Made by a program: the position numbers and the translations under genes
Shown here: in pieces, positions 14,870-23,487 of the stretch
Layout of the letters: the number at the start of each line of letters is the position of its first letter
Position numbering within the stretch: the stretch's first letter is position 1
The notes under the pieces: model-generated
What the model saw: only the letters and a program-made list of their open reading frames with translations
Told to the model about the DNA's origin: nothing
Databases searched by the model: none
Origin: DASVRA01 sp036388855
GTDB taxonomy: Bacteria; Pseudomonadota; Alphaproteobacteria; Caulobacterales; Caulobacteraceae
Length of the DNA: 64,000 bases
NCBI GenBank assembly: GCA_036388855.1
Contig: DASVRA010000023.1
Coordinates: forward strand, 18,371 to 82,370
Direction: 5' to 3'

Positions 14870-17770
14870 ATGCCCGACGACGCGACCCCGCCGCGCGATT
14901 ATCGCGATACCGTTTTCCTGCCGCAGACGCCCTTCCCCATGCGCGCAGGCCTACCCCAGAAAGAGCCGCAGATCTTGGAGCGGTGGGCGGACCAGGACAT
15001 CTATAGGGCCATGCGCGCCGTGCGGCATGCCAAGGGCGCCCCGCTGTTCGTCCTGCATGATGGGCCTCCCTACGCCAACGGCGCCATCCACATCGGTCAC
15101 GCGCTCAACAAGATCCTCAAGGACTTCGTAGTCCGTTCGCGCTTCCTGCTCGGCTTCGACGTCGACTACGTTCCCGGCTGGGACTGCCACGGCCTGCCGA
15201 TTGAGTGGAAGATCGAGGAGGAATACCGCAAGACAGGCCGCCGCAAGGACGAGATCCCTCCGGCCGAGTTCCGCGCCCGCTGCCGCGAGTATGCCGCCCA
15301 CTGGATCGAGGTGCAGAAGGCGGAGTTCAAGCGGCTGGGCGTGCTCGGAGACTGGGACAACCGCTACTCCACCATGGACTTCGCGTCGGAAGCCGCCATC
15401 GTCGGCGAGTTCCACAAATTCCTGATGTCGGGGCAGCTCTACCGCGGCTCCAAGCCGGTGATGTGGAGCCCGGTCGAGCGCACCGCGCTGGCCGACGCCG
15501 AGGTCGAATACCACGACCACGTCTCGCCCACGATCTGGGTGAAGTTTCCGGTCAGCGCCTATGAAGAGGAGCGCTACGCCCACTCCGGAGACGAGCGGGG
15601 CGACAACGTCTTTCGCCTGCAGCCGAACGACGCCTCGATCGTGATCTGGACCACCACGCCCTGGACCATCCCAGGCAACCGCGCCATCGCCTATGGGCCG
15701 CAGATCGCCTACGGCCTCTACGAGGTCGAGGCGATGGAGACGGGGCTGGAGTTCGAGCCCTGGGCCCAGCCTGGCGACCGGCTGATCCTCGCCGACAAGC
15801 TGGCCGAGGAGGTTCGCGCCGCGGCGAAGATCGCGGCATGGCGCCGGGTCGAGGATGTCGATCCCGAGGGTCTGATCTGCCGCCACCCCCTCTACACCCT
15901 CGACGAAGGTTACGGCTTCGAAGTCCCGTTGCTCCCCGGCGAGCACGTCACCGAGGACGCCGGCACGGGCTTCGTCCACACCGCGCCCGGCCATGGCGCC
16001 GAGGACTACGCCGTCTGGCTGAAGAGCGGCCGCCGCGACATCCCCGAGACCGTCGATCCCGACGGCGCCTTCTATGCGCATGTGCCGCTGTTTGGCGGTC
16101 TGAAGGTGCTGGAGACCGAAGGTAAGAAGGCCGGCAAGTTCGGCGGCGCCAACGGCGCGGTGATCGACAAGCTGATTGAAGCCGAAAACCTGCTCGCCCG
16201 CGGCCGCCTGGAGCACAGCTACCCCCACAGCTGGCGCTCCAAGGCCCCCGTGATCTTCCGCAACACGCCGCAGTGGTTCATCCGCATGGACGAGCCGCTG
16301 AACGAGGGAGTGACGCTACGCGACACCGCCCTCGCCGCCATCGACGCCACCGCCTTCTTCCCCGAGGCTGGCCGCAACCGCATCCGCGGCATGGTCGAGG
16401 GGCGCCCCGACTGGCTGATCAGCCGCCAGCGCGCCTGGGGCACGCCGCTCGCCATGTTCGTGGACAAGGCCACCGGAGAGCCCCTGCGCGACCCGGGGGT
16501 GAACGCCCGCGTCGGAGAGCTGATCGCCGCCGAGGGCGCCGACGCGTGGTTCACCCGCCCCGCCGCCGATTTCCTGGGCGGCCTCGACGCTGACGCCTAC
16601 GAGAAGATCGACGACATTCTCGACGTCTGGTTTGACTCCGGCTCCACCCACGCCTTCACTCTGGAGGGCCGCGCCGGCAGCCGCTGGCCCGCCGACCTCT
16701 ACCTCGAAGGCTCCGACCAGCACCGCGGCTGGTTCCAGTCCTCGCTGCTCGAATCCTGCGGCACGCGCGGCCGCGCGCCATACGGCGCGGTCCTGACCCA
16801 CGGCTTCACGCTGGACGAGGCCGGGGAGAAGATGTCGAAGTCGCGCGGCAACACCACCGAGCCGCAGGCGATCATCAAGGATTCCGGCGCCGACATCCTG
16901 CGCCTGTGGGCGGCCATGGTCGACTATTCCGACGACCAGCGCATCGGCAAGCAGATCCTCCAGACCACAGCCGACGCCTACCGCAAGCTCCGCAACACCG
17001 TGCGCTACCTGCTCGGCGCCCTCCACGGCTTCACTGAAGCCGAACGCGTGGAATTGGCGGACATGCCGCCGCTCGAGCGCTTCATCCTGCACCGCCTGTG
17101 GGAGCTGGACCGCCAGGTCCGCGCCGCCTACGAGCGCTATGACTTCAAGGAGGCCTGGCGCCAGGGCGCCGAATTCAACTCCAACGACCTCTCCGCCCTC
17201 TACTTCGACATCCGCAAGGACGCGCTCTACTGCGACGCACCGGCGAGCCTGCGCCGCCGCGCCTGCCGCACGGTGATGGACCTGGTGTTCGAGCGGCTGA
17301 CGGCATGGCTCTCGCCGCTGATCCCCTTCACCATGGAGGAGGCGTGGCAGACGCGGTTTGAGGGAGCGCCGTCCAACCTACTGCGGGTGATCCCGGAGAC
17401 GCCACCTGAGTGGCGGAACGAGGAAGAAGCCGAGCGATGGGCGAAGGTGCAGCGGGTGCTGCGGACTGTAACTGCCGGGATAGAAGAGGTTCGCCAGGCG
17501 AAGCGCATTGGCGGAGCGCTTGAGGCCGCTCCGCGCGTCACTGCTCCTCGTGAAGGTGTGGAGGCCTTCAGCGGCCTTGACCCTGCGGAGGTCTTCCGGA
17601 CCAGCCAAGCGCAACTGGAAGCAGGAGATGATGAAGGCGAGGAAGCAATCCTTACCGCGGTCATCGAATATGCACGGGGGCAGAAGTGTAATCGCTGCTG
17701 GCGCATCCTGCCGGAGGTGACGCCGCCGCGGAACCTGTGTGGGCGGTGCTCAGAGGTGCTGAACTCATGA
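14870..17770 (+). CDS. ileS: Isoleucine-tRNA ligase
   Basis: IleS charges tRNA-Ile in the cytoplasm and edits mischarged valine. The 966-residue length is typical of the bacterial form. The class I motifs are present: HIGH-type NGAIHIGHALNKI (about 70-82) and KMSKS in AGEKMSKSRGNT (about 655). The CP1 editing domain lies between them, with the WTTTPWTIPGNRAI segment. The extreme C-terminus carries the zinc knuckle CNRCW...CGRCSEVL. An extra segment around residues 230-248 (YEEERYAHSGDERGDNV) is seen in alphaproteobacterial enzymes. A palindromic repeat and lspA follow directly. Confidence 0.97.
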   Translation: MPDDATPPRDYRDTVFLPQTPFPMRAGLPQKEPQILERWADQDIYRAMRAVRHAKGAPLFVLHDGPPYANGAIHIGHALNKILKDFVVRSRFLLGFDVDYVPGWDCHGLPIEWKIEEEYRKTGRRKDEIPPAEFRARCREYAAHWIEVQKAEFKRLGVLGDWDNRYSTMDFASEAAIVGEFHKFLMSGQLYRGSKPVMWSPVERTALADAEVEYHDHVSPTIWVKFPVSAYEEERYAHSGDERGDNVFRLQPNDASIVIWTTTPWTIPGNRAIAYGPQIAYGLYEVEAMETGLEFEPWAQPGDRLILADKLAEEVRAAAKIAAWRRVEDVDPEGLICRHPLYTLDEGYGFEVPLLPGEHVTEDAGTGFVHTAPGHGAEDYAVWLKSGRRDIPETVDPDGAFYAHVPLFGGLKVLETEGKKAGKFGGANGAVIDKLIEAENLLARGRLEHSYPHSWRSKAPVIFRNTPQWFIRMDEPLNEGVTLRDTALAAIDATAFFPEAGRNRIRGMVEGRPDWLISRQRAWGTPLAMFVDKATGEPLRDPGVNARVGELIAAEGADAWFTRPAADFLGGLDADAYEKIDDILDVWFDSGSTHAFTLEGRAGSRWPADLYLEGSDQHRGWFQSSLLESCGTRGRAPYGAVLTHGFTLDEAGEKMSKSRGNTTEPQAIIKDSGADILRLWAAMVDYSDDQRIGKQILQTTADAYRKLRNTVRYLLGALHGFTEAERVELADMPPLERFILHRLWELDRQVRAAYERYDFKEAWRQGAEFNSNDLSALYFDIRKDALYCDAPASLRRRACRTVMDLVFERLTAWLSPLIPFTMEEAWQTRFEGAPSNLLRVIPETPPEWRNEEEAERWAKVQRVLRTVTAGIEEVRQAKRIGGALEAAPRVTAPREGVEAFSGLDPAEVFRTSQAQLEAGDDEGEEAILTAVIEYARGQKCNRCWRILPEVTPPRNLCGRCSEVLNS

Positions 17771-17772
17771 AA

Positions 17773-17876
17773 TCCGCTCATCCCCGCGAAAGCGAGGACC
17801 CAGGTGTTTTTTGGCTGTCGCGAAAAGCCGCAAAGTGAAAAAAGCCTGGGTTCCCGCTTTCGCGGGAATGAGCGGA
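17773..17876. repeat. Long palindromic intergenic repeat, family 1, copy B
   Basis: A roughly 104-base inverted repeat lies between ileS and lspA. Its arms are TCCGCTCATCCCCGCGAAAG and the complementary CGGGAATGAGCGGA. It is the reverse-complement arrangement of the copy at 5589-5700, with a different central spacer. The arm nearest lspA contains an in-frame ATG (17868) that may act as or near the lspA start. Confidence 0.85.
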
Positions 17877-18407
17877 AGCGGGGGGACCTTGCCAGACGAA
17901 AGCCGCCGCACGCTGGCGTTCCAGGCCTATGCCCTCGCGCTGATGGTCGTCCTCCTCGACCAGCTCAGCAAGCTCTGGGTTCTGAATGGCCTCCACATAG
18001 CCGAGAGGGGACCGGTCGAGGTCCTCCCGTTCTTCCGCCTCCAGCTGGTCTGGAACCGCGGCGTCAGCTTCGGGCTGTTCCGCGCCGACGAGCACATGAT
18101 GCGTTGGGCGCTCACCGGCTTCGCCGGGATCGTGGTGGCCTTCCTCGCCGCCTGGGCCTGGCGCCAGACGCGGCGGCTGCCGGCGCTGGCGCTGGGGCTG
18201 ATCATCGGCGGGGCGGCGGGCAACAATTTCATCGACCGGCCCAGGTTCGGAGCGGTGGTCGACTTCCTCGATTTCAGCCCGATCTTCCCCTGGGTGTTCA
18301 ACGTCGCCGACAGCGCGATCTCGATGGGCGTGGCGCTGCTGCTGCTCGACACCTTCCTGGACCGCGACAAGGCGTCTCCTCCGCAGGAGGGCCGCCTTGG
18401 CGCTTGA
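17868..18407 (+). CDS. lspA: Lipoprotein signal peptidase II
   Basis: LspA is the inner-membrane aspartyl protease that cleaves prolipoproteins before the lipidated Cys. Motifs are complete: LDQLSKLWV with the first conserved Asp, LQLVWNRGVSFGLF, AGNNFIDRPRFGAVVDFLDF with a catalytic Asp, and VFNVADSAISMG with the other. Four transmembrane segments are visible. The start is uncertain. The ATG at 17868 lies inside the palindromic repeat (MSGSGGTLPDESRR). A TTG at 17889 just after it has a GGGGGGA upstream, and an open frame runs further up through the repeat. The real start may be the TTG. It probably processes the lipoproteins encoded nearby at 18462, 21983 and 102. Confidence 0.93.
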   Translation: MSGSGGTLPDESRRTLAFQAYALALMVVLLDQLSKLWVLNGLHIAERGPVEVLPFFRLQLVWNRGVSFGLFRADEHMMRWALTGFAGIVVAFLAAWAWRQTRRLPALALGLIIGGAAGNNFIDRPRFGAVVDFLDFSPIFPWVFNVADSAISMGVALLLLDTFLDRDKASPPQEGRLGA

Positions 18408-18461
18408 CCCTCGATGCGTTAATGCTCCGGCCTCGGGCCGGGGCGGCTTGGGTTCGGAGCC

Positions 18462-18983
18462 ATGAACCAGATGAAATTCTCTCGCGCGGCCGTGGCCGTC
18501 CTGCTCGCCGGCGCCTCGCTGGCCGGGTGCCAGACCGCCCAGCGAGCGCTCGGCCAGGGCAAGGTCGCGCCCGACGAGTTCCGCGTGGTCACCAAGGCCC
18601 CCCTGGTGGTGCCCCCCGACTACTCCCTACGCCCCCCCGCCCCCGGCGCCGCACGTCCCGAGGAACTGCGCCCCGAATCCGCCGCGCGCGTGGCCGCGCT
18701 GAACGAGGCCCAGGCCCAGGCCCGCTCCACCGGCGAAACCCTGCTGGTGCAAAAAGCCGGGGGCGCCCAGGCCGACCCGTTGGCCCGCTACGTCATCGAC
18801 GATGAGTTCGGCGACATCGCCCACAAGGACAAGAGCTTCGCCGACCGGGTGATGTTCTGGCGGCGCGACAACAGCGCTCCCGACCCGGCCGAGCAGCAGC
18901 GGGTGGCCGAGGTCACCGGCAGCCAGCAGGTCGTCATCGCCCCGAACCGGCGCAGCACCCGGCTGAAGCTGCCCGGGCTCTAA
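18462..18983 (+). CDS. bamF: DUF3035 outer-membrane lipoprotein (BamF-like)
   Basis: This is a 173-residue predicted lipoprotein. The signal peptide ends in the lipobox LAGC (Cys about residue 22). The mature part has the DUF3035 pattern: APDEFRVVTKAPLVVPPDYSL followed by RPPAPG, a helical Ala/Gln-rich middle, and a C-terminal stretch ending RSTRLKLPGL. DUF3035 proteins of Caulobacter relatives were described as BamF, a lineage-specific subunit of the beta-barrel assembly machine. The assignment follows this family knowledge. It lies 54 bases after lspA, which would mature it. Confidence 0.75.
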   Translation: MNQMKFSRAAVAVLLAGASLAGCQTAQRALGQGKVAPDEFRVVTKAPLVVPPDYSLRPPAPGAARPEELRPESAARVAALNEAQAQARSTGETLLVQKAGGAQADPLARYVIDDEFGDIAHKDKSFADRVMFWRRDNSAPDPAEQQRVAEVTGSQQVVIAPNRRSTRLKLPGL

Positions 18984-18998
18984 GCCGCGCCCCAGCCG

Positions 18999-20111
18999 AT
19001 GCTCTACCTGCACATCGGCTTCCACAAGGCGGGCTCAACCACGCTTCAGGCCTTCCTGAAGGCCAACACAGCGCAGTTCGCGGGGGCGGGCCTCCTCTAT
19101 CCCGACATCGGCCGTGAGGCCCACCACGACGCACACCACGCGCTGGCGGCCTCGCTCAGACCCGTGCGGGCCGACAGCGAGCAGACGGCGCGGCTTTGGA
19201 GCGACCTGCGGGAGCTAGCGCTCGGCCATCCCGGTGACGTGGCGATCTCCAGCGAGGGTCTGGACGCTGTCGATCCCGCCCCCCTGGGCCGGCTGATCGA
19301 AGGCGTGCCGGTGAAGGTGATCTGCTACCTGCGCGAGCTGCCCGGGCGGGTGGTGTCGATCTATAACCAGGCCACCAAGAACGGGAACAGCACGGTCGGT
19401 TTCGACCGTTTCTTCAAGCGCGAGCTCCGCCGTCTTCGCACCCCCTCCGCGCCCCGGCTGAAGGCGTATGCGGAGCTGTTCGGCCCCGAAAACGTCCGCG
19501 TCCGCTCGCTCGACGCGGCCGTGCTGGAGGGGGGCGAGCTGACCGCCGACTTCCTCGCCGCCCTTGGCTTGGGCGCGGACGCCGCCTCGCGCCTCCAGTT
19601 GGAAACAGTGGCGCCGGAGAATCGCTCGGCCGGGTGGCGCACCGTCGAGATCCTCCGCTCGCTCAACGCCGACGCCGATTGGCTCGACCCGGCCGAGGCC
19701 GAGATCGACGCCGACAACCCCGCCTCCGTATTCGGCGCCCTGATGCGGGCGGCGATGGCGGCGGAGGCGCGACTCGGCTGGGACGAGCGCGGCCGCTACC
19801 TCTCGGCCGAGCAGATCGAGCGCGGCGTGGCCGCCCACAACGCCGACGTGGCCGAGGTCGAGGCCTTGGGCCTCGACGCGCGGCTCACCCGCATCTCGGC
19901 CGCCGACTACCGGCCGCGCGAGTTCCTGCCCGACATCTCCCTCTTGAGCGCCAAGGAGACCTCCGCCTTTTATCGCGAGATGGTTCGCGACCTGGGCGCC
20001 CAGATCATGGCCAAGCCCTGGCGCAAGGTCTTCGCCGGCCTGGCCGAACCGCCCCCTCCCGACCCGGAGCGGCAGGCGCGGCGGGACATCCGCTCCGGCC
20101 GCCGCGGCTGA
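18999..20111 (+). CDS. Sulfotransferase-like P-loop protein
   Basis: The product is a 370-residue protein. It starts MLYLHIGFHKAGSTTLQAFL, matching the 5'-phosphosulfate-binding loop (HIGxHKxGST) of sulfotransferase-fold proteins that use PAPS. Further family-like stretches are VAISSEGLDAV (a possible second ligand strand) and KVICYLRELPGRVVSIYNQ, which matches the 3'-phosphate-binding RxxxR/S region. The acceptor is not predictable; such genes in alphaproteobacteria often modify surface glycans. It begins 15 bases after bamF and ends 45 bases before mutL, so it sits in a run of plus-strand genes without obvious link to them. Confidence 0.75.
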   Translation: MLYLHIGFHKAGSTTLQAFLKANTAQFAGAGLLYPDIGREAHHDAHHALAASLRPVRADSEQTARLWSDLRELALGHPGDVAISSEGLDAVDPAPLGRLIEGVPVKVICYLRELPGRVVSIYNQATKNGNSTVGFDRFFKRELRRLRTPSAPRLKAYAELFGPENVRVRSLDAAVLEGGELTADFLAALGLGADAASRLQLETVAPENRSAGWRTVEILRSLNADADWLDPAEAEIDADNPASVFGALMRAAMAAEARLGWDERGRYLSAEQIERGVAAHNADVAEVEALGLDARLTRISAADYRPREFLPDISLLSAKETSAFYREMVRDLGAQIMAKPWRKVFAGLAEPPPPDPERQARRDIRSGRRG

Positions 20112-20156
20112 GGATCACGGCGGATGGTGCTAAACTCACTCTTTTCGAGTCGCGCC

Positions 20157-21986
20157 ATGCCGATCCGCCGCCTGCCGCCTGAGACCGTCAACCGCATCGC
20201 CGCCGGCGAGGTGGTGGAGCGCCCGGCCAGCGCGGTGAAGGAGCTGGTCGAGAACGCGCTCGACGCCGGCGCCTCCCGCGTCGAAGTCCAGGCGGATGGA
20301 GGCGGTCTCGCCCGCATCCTCGTCGCCGACGACGGCTGCGGCATGGGCCCGGACGAGCTGCCGCTGGCGGTGGAGCGGCACGCCACCTCCAAGCTGCGGC
20401 CGGACGAGGCGGGCGAATGGGACCTGCTGCACATCTCCACGCTGGGGTTTCGCGGGGAGGCCCTGCCGTCGATCGGCTCGGTCGCGCGGCTGGCGCTGAC
20501 CGCCCGCGCCAGGGGCGGCGAGGCGCACCTGATCGCGGTGGAAGGCGGGGCGGTGAGCCGCCCGCAGCCCTCGCCCTTCGCCGGCGAGCATGGCGCGCGG
20601 GTGGAGGTGCGCGACCTGTTCTTCGCCACGCCCGCGCGGCTGAAGTTCATGAAGAGCGAGCGAGCTGAGTGCATGGCCATCGCCGACGAGGTGAAGCGCC
20701 AGGCCATGGCGCATGAGGCGGTGGCTTTCGCGCTGGATCTCGATGGCCGCAAGGCGCTGCGGCTGCACGCCGAGCACCCGGGCTCCGAGGGGCGGCTGAA
20801 ACGGCTGGCGGCGGTGATGGGGCGGGAGTTCGAGGACAACGCGCTGTTGATCGAACACGAGCGCGAGGGCGTGCGGCTCAGCGGCTACACGGGGCTGCCC
20901 ACCTATTCGCGCGGCTCGTCTTCGCACCAATACCTGTTCGTCAATGGCCGGCCGGTGCGCGACCGGCTGCTGCAAGGGGCGCTGCGCGGCGCCTACGCCG
21001 ATTTCCTGGCGCGCGACCGCCACCCAATGGCGGCGTTATTCCTGGAACTCGACCCGCGCGAGGTGGACGTCAACGTCCATCCAGCCAAGGCCGAAGTGCG
21101 TTTCCGCGACCCGGCGCTGATCCGCGGCCTGATCGTCGGAGGGCTTCGTCATGCGCTGGCGGGCGCCGGCCACCGCGCCGCCACCACCACCGCCGGCCAA
21201 GCGCTGGCCGGGTTCAGGCCCGCCGCCGCGCCGTCATGGAGCCCTGCGGCCTGGCGAACCGGCGGTCCCCCGGCCTTGGCCTATGCCGCTCAGGCGGCCG
21301 CGGCGCTGCCTGGCGTGGCGGAGGCGTCGGCGCGCTTCGAAGTGGTGGACAAGGAGGACGTGGAAAGGCGGGACAACACGGGACAAACCGTGGTCGATCC
21401 GCTGGACTTTCCGCTCGGGGCGGCGCGGGCGCAGGTGCACGAGACCTACATCGTCGCCCAGACCCGCGACGGTATCGTGGTCGTCGACCAGCACGCAGCG
21501 CACGAGCGGCTGGTCTACGAGCGGATGAAGGCGGAGATGGCCGGCGGCGCCGTCTCCCGCCAGACGCTGCTGATGCCCGAGGTCGTTTCGCTCGACCCCT
21601 CCGAGGCCGAGCGGGTCGCGGGCCGCGCCGCCGAACTCGGCGAACTGGGCCTGGTGCTGGAGCCGTTCGGGCCGGGCGCGGTCCTGGTGCGCGAGACCCC
21701 TGCGCTGCTCGGCGACTGCGACGTGCAGGGGCTGGTGCGCGACATCGCCGACGACTTGGCCGAGAACGGCGCCCCGTTGGCGCTGAAGGAGCGGCTGGCG
21801 GCGATCTGCGGGACCATGGCGTGCCACGGCAGCGTGCGGGCGGGGCGGCGCCTCACCGCCGCCGAGATGAACGCCCTGCTGCGCCAGATGGAGGCCACGC
21901 CGCACTCCGGCCAATGCAACCACGGCCGCCCCACCTACGTGGAACTCAAGCTCTCCGACATCGAACGGCTGTTCGGCCGGCGCTAG
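20157..21986 (+). CDS. mutL: DNA mismatch repair protein MutL
   Basis: MutL couples mismatch recognition by MutS to strand incision. The ATG at 20157 gives the canonical MPIRRLPPETVNRIAAGEVV; upstream in-frame codons to 20124 are not conserved in the family. The protein is 609 residues. The GHKL ATPase motifs are present: ELVENALDAG, DDGCGMG and TLGFRGEALPSIGSV. The C-terminal half has DQHAAHERLVYE (about residues 455-466), the metal-binding motif of MutL proteins that are endonucleases themselves, as expected outside the Dam/MutH lineage. The end carries the QCNHGRPTYVEL motif. Its stop overlaps the stop of the convergent gene within one CTAG. Confidence 0.96.
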   Translation: MPIRRLPPETVNRIAAGEVVERPASAVKELVENALDAGASRVEVQADGGGLARILVADDGCGMGPDELPLAVERHATSKLRPDEAGEWDLLHISTLGFRGEALPSIGSVARLALTARARGGEAHLIAVEGGAVSRPQPSPFAGEHGARVEVRDLFFATPARLKFMKSERAECMAIADEVKRQAMAHEAVAFALDLDGRKALRLHAEHPGSEGRLKRLAAVMGREFEDNALLIEHEREGVRLSGYTGLPTYSRGSSSHQYLFVNGRPVRDRLLQGALRGAYADFLARDRHPMAALFLELDPREVDVNVHPAKAEVRFRDPALIRGLIVGGLRHALAGAGHRAATTTAGQALAGFRPAAAPSWSPAAWRTGGPPALAYAAQAAAALPGVAEASARFEVVDKEDVERRDNTGQTVVDPLDFPLGAARAQVHETYIVAQTRDGIVVVDQHAAHERLVYERMKAEMAGGAVSRQTLLMPEVVSLDPSEAERVAGRAAELGELGLVLEPFGPGAVLVRETPALLGDCDVQGLVRDIADDLAENGAPLALKERLAAICGTMACHGSVRAGRRLTAAEMNALLRQMEATPHSGQCNHGRPTYVELKLSDIERLFGRR

Positions 21987-22741
21987 CCCAGCTCCAGCTC
22001 CGCCCGCGAGGCCTGCGCCAACACCTGAGCCTTGGGCGTGATCTTTTCCGGCGCCTGAGGGGCGGGGAACAGGGCGATCAGGCGGTCGACCTGCGGCTTG
22101 GCGGCCTTGGCGCGCGGATCCGCCGCCTTGGCCAGGAGGTCCTGCGCCGACAGCGCCGCCCCGAGCGCGTGCTGGTATTCGATGGCGTCCACCACGCCCT
22201 CGTGCTCGACGTTGCCGTAGAGGCCGGAGGCGATGCTCACCAGGCCGCGCGCCACCGCCGCCGGGTCGCCGCCGGCCTTGGCCTGGAGCCGGTCGAGTTC
22301 GGCGATAGCGGCTTTGAGCTCGGCGGGCGCGCCGGTCTGCGCCGCCTTGCGCAGCACCGCCTCGTTCGCGCCCAGCCGCTGGAACACCGCCTTTTCCGTG
22401 TCGTAGGCTTCGAGCAGCCCCTGGCCGGCCAGGGCCGCGGCCGCGTCGGCGCCCTCGGTCTGGCGCTGGGCGATCAGGAAGAAGCCTTTCAGCTGCGCCA
22501 CATGCAGCGCCGGCTTGCTCGCGGCAGGCGTGGCGGCGTAGGCGCCGGCCGCTCCGGCCTCGCCGCCTTCGCCGCCCGCGCCCTCGCCGCCTTCGCCCGC
22601 GGCCTCGGCTGGCGCGGAGGATGCGGCGGCGGCCTCGCCGCCCTCCCCCGCTGCGCTCTTGCCGCCGCCTTCGCCGCCGCAAGCGGCGAGCAGCAGGGCG
22701 GCGGAGGCGGAGGTCCACAGCAGGGGGCGGAATTCAATCAT
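21983..22741 (-). CDS. Predicted lipoprotein with Gly/Glu/Ala-rich linker
   Basis: The product is a 252-residue exported protein with signal peptide and lipobox (ALLLAAC, Cys about 21). Residues about 22-70 are a low-complexity run built from repeats such as GEGGEAAA and GEGGEGAGG. From about residue 80 onward it is helical and folded-looking (HVAQLKGFFLIAQRQ, then DTEKAVFQRLGANEAVLRKA and VVDAIEYQHALGAALSAQDLL). I do not recognise the domain. The pattern resembles helical-bundle periplasmic proteins. It ends convergently with mutL, sharing the bases CTAG for both stops. Confidence 0.7.
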   Translation of the reverse strand: MIEFRPLLWTSASAALLLAACGGEGGGKSAAGEGGEAAAASSAPAEAAGEGGEGAGGEGGEAGAAGAYAATPAASKPALHVAQLKGFFLIAQRQTEGADAAAALAGQGLLEAYDTEKAVFQRLGANEAVLRKAAQTGAPAELKAAIAELDRLQAKAGGDPAAVARGLVSIASGLYGNVEHEGVVDAIEYQHALGAALSAQDLLAKAADPRAKAAKPQVDRLIALFPAPQAPEKITPKAQVLAQASRAELELG

Positions 22742-22821
22742 CTAGCGGCTCCAATCCAACGCCGGTGAACCACGCGGCGCCGCTAGTTGCAAGTCGTTCG
22801 CAAAAATGGGACGCACCCGCC

Positions 22822-23481
22822 ATGCTGATGATCGAGGGCGTGCTGGCGGCGGAGGACCTGGAGCGGGTGCGCGCGGGCCTGGCCCAGGCGCCGTTCCGCG
22901 ACGGCCGCGCCACCGCCGGGGGCGAAGCGCGCAAGGTGAAGGCGAACCGGCAGGCGCTCGGGTCCGACGGGACGGTCGGCGCGCTGGCGCGTTTCGTTGC
23001 CCAGGCGCTGGCTCGAAACGAACTGCTCCAGCTCTACGCGCGTCCCGCGAAGTGCTCGCCGGTGATGTTCAACCGTTACGGCCCGGGCGAGCGCTACGGT
23101 TTGCATACCGACGACGCCTTCATGGCCGAGGGCGAGGAGCGGCTTCGGACCGACCTATCCTTCACCTTGTTCCTCTCTGAACCCGACAGCTATGACGGCG
23201 GCGAGCTGGTGGTGATCGGCAGCGAGGGCGAGCGCGCGGTCAAGCTCCCCGCAGGGTCGCTGATCCTCTATCCCACCGGCGCGCTGCACCGGGTGGCGGA
23301 GGTGACGGCGGGCGAGCGGCTGGCCGCGGTCGGCTGGATCCAGAGCCTCCTGCGGCGTTCCGATCAGCGCGAGCTGCTGTTCGACCTCGCCCGGCTGCGG
23401 CGGGCGGTCGGCGCGGGCGAGAGCCGCCTGCTGCTCGACAAGTCGCTCGGCGCCCTGCTGCGGATGTGGGGCGAGGGCTGA
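22822..23481 (+). CDS. PKHD-type Fe(II)/2-oxoglutarate hydroxylase (PiuC/YbiX-like)
   Basis: This is a predicted 219-residue non-haem iron dioxygenase. The ATG at 22822 gives MLMIEGVLAAEDLERVRAGL, the usual N-terminus of this family; upstream frame is noncoding. The facial triad is visible as HTDDAF (His and Asp, about residues 95-97) and ALHRVAEV (His). RLAAVGWIQSLLR holds the 2OG-contact Arg and conserved IQS. The region KVKANRQAL and CSPVMFNRYGPGERYGLH is family-specific. PiuC genes often sit beside TonB-dependent siderophore receptors. Here a receptor is only 3 kb away but not adjacent, so iron uptake is only suggested. Confidence 0.88.
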   Translation: MLMIEGVLAAEDLERVRAGLAQAPFRDGRATAGGEARKVKANRQALGSDGTVGALARFVAQALARNELLQLYARPAKCSPVMFNRYGPGERYGLHTDDAFMAEGEERLRTDLSFTLFLSEPDSYDGGELVVIGSEGERAVKLPAGSLILYPTGALHRVAEVTAGERLAAVGWIQSLLRRSDQRELLFDLARLRRAVGAGESRLLLDKSLGALLRMWGEG

Positions 23482-23487
23482 CGGCGC

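Noticed and set aside
22510..22680. Short repeated GAGGGCGG-like units resembling a CRISPR or tandem array
   Set aside because: They encode the Gly/Glu/Ala linker of a lipoprotein. Unit length and spacing vary, and no spacers or cas genes are present.
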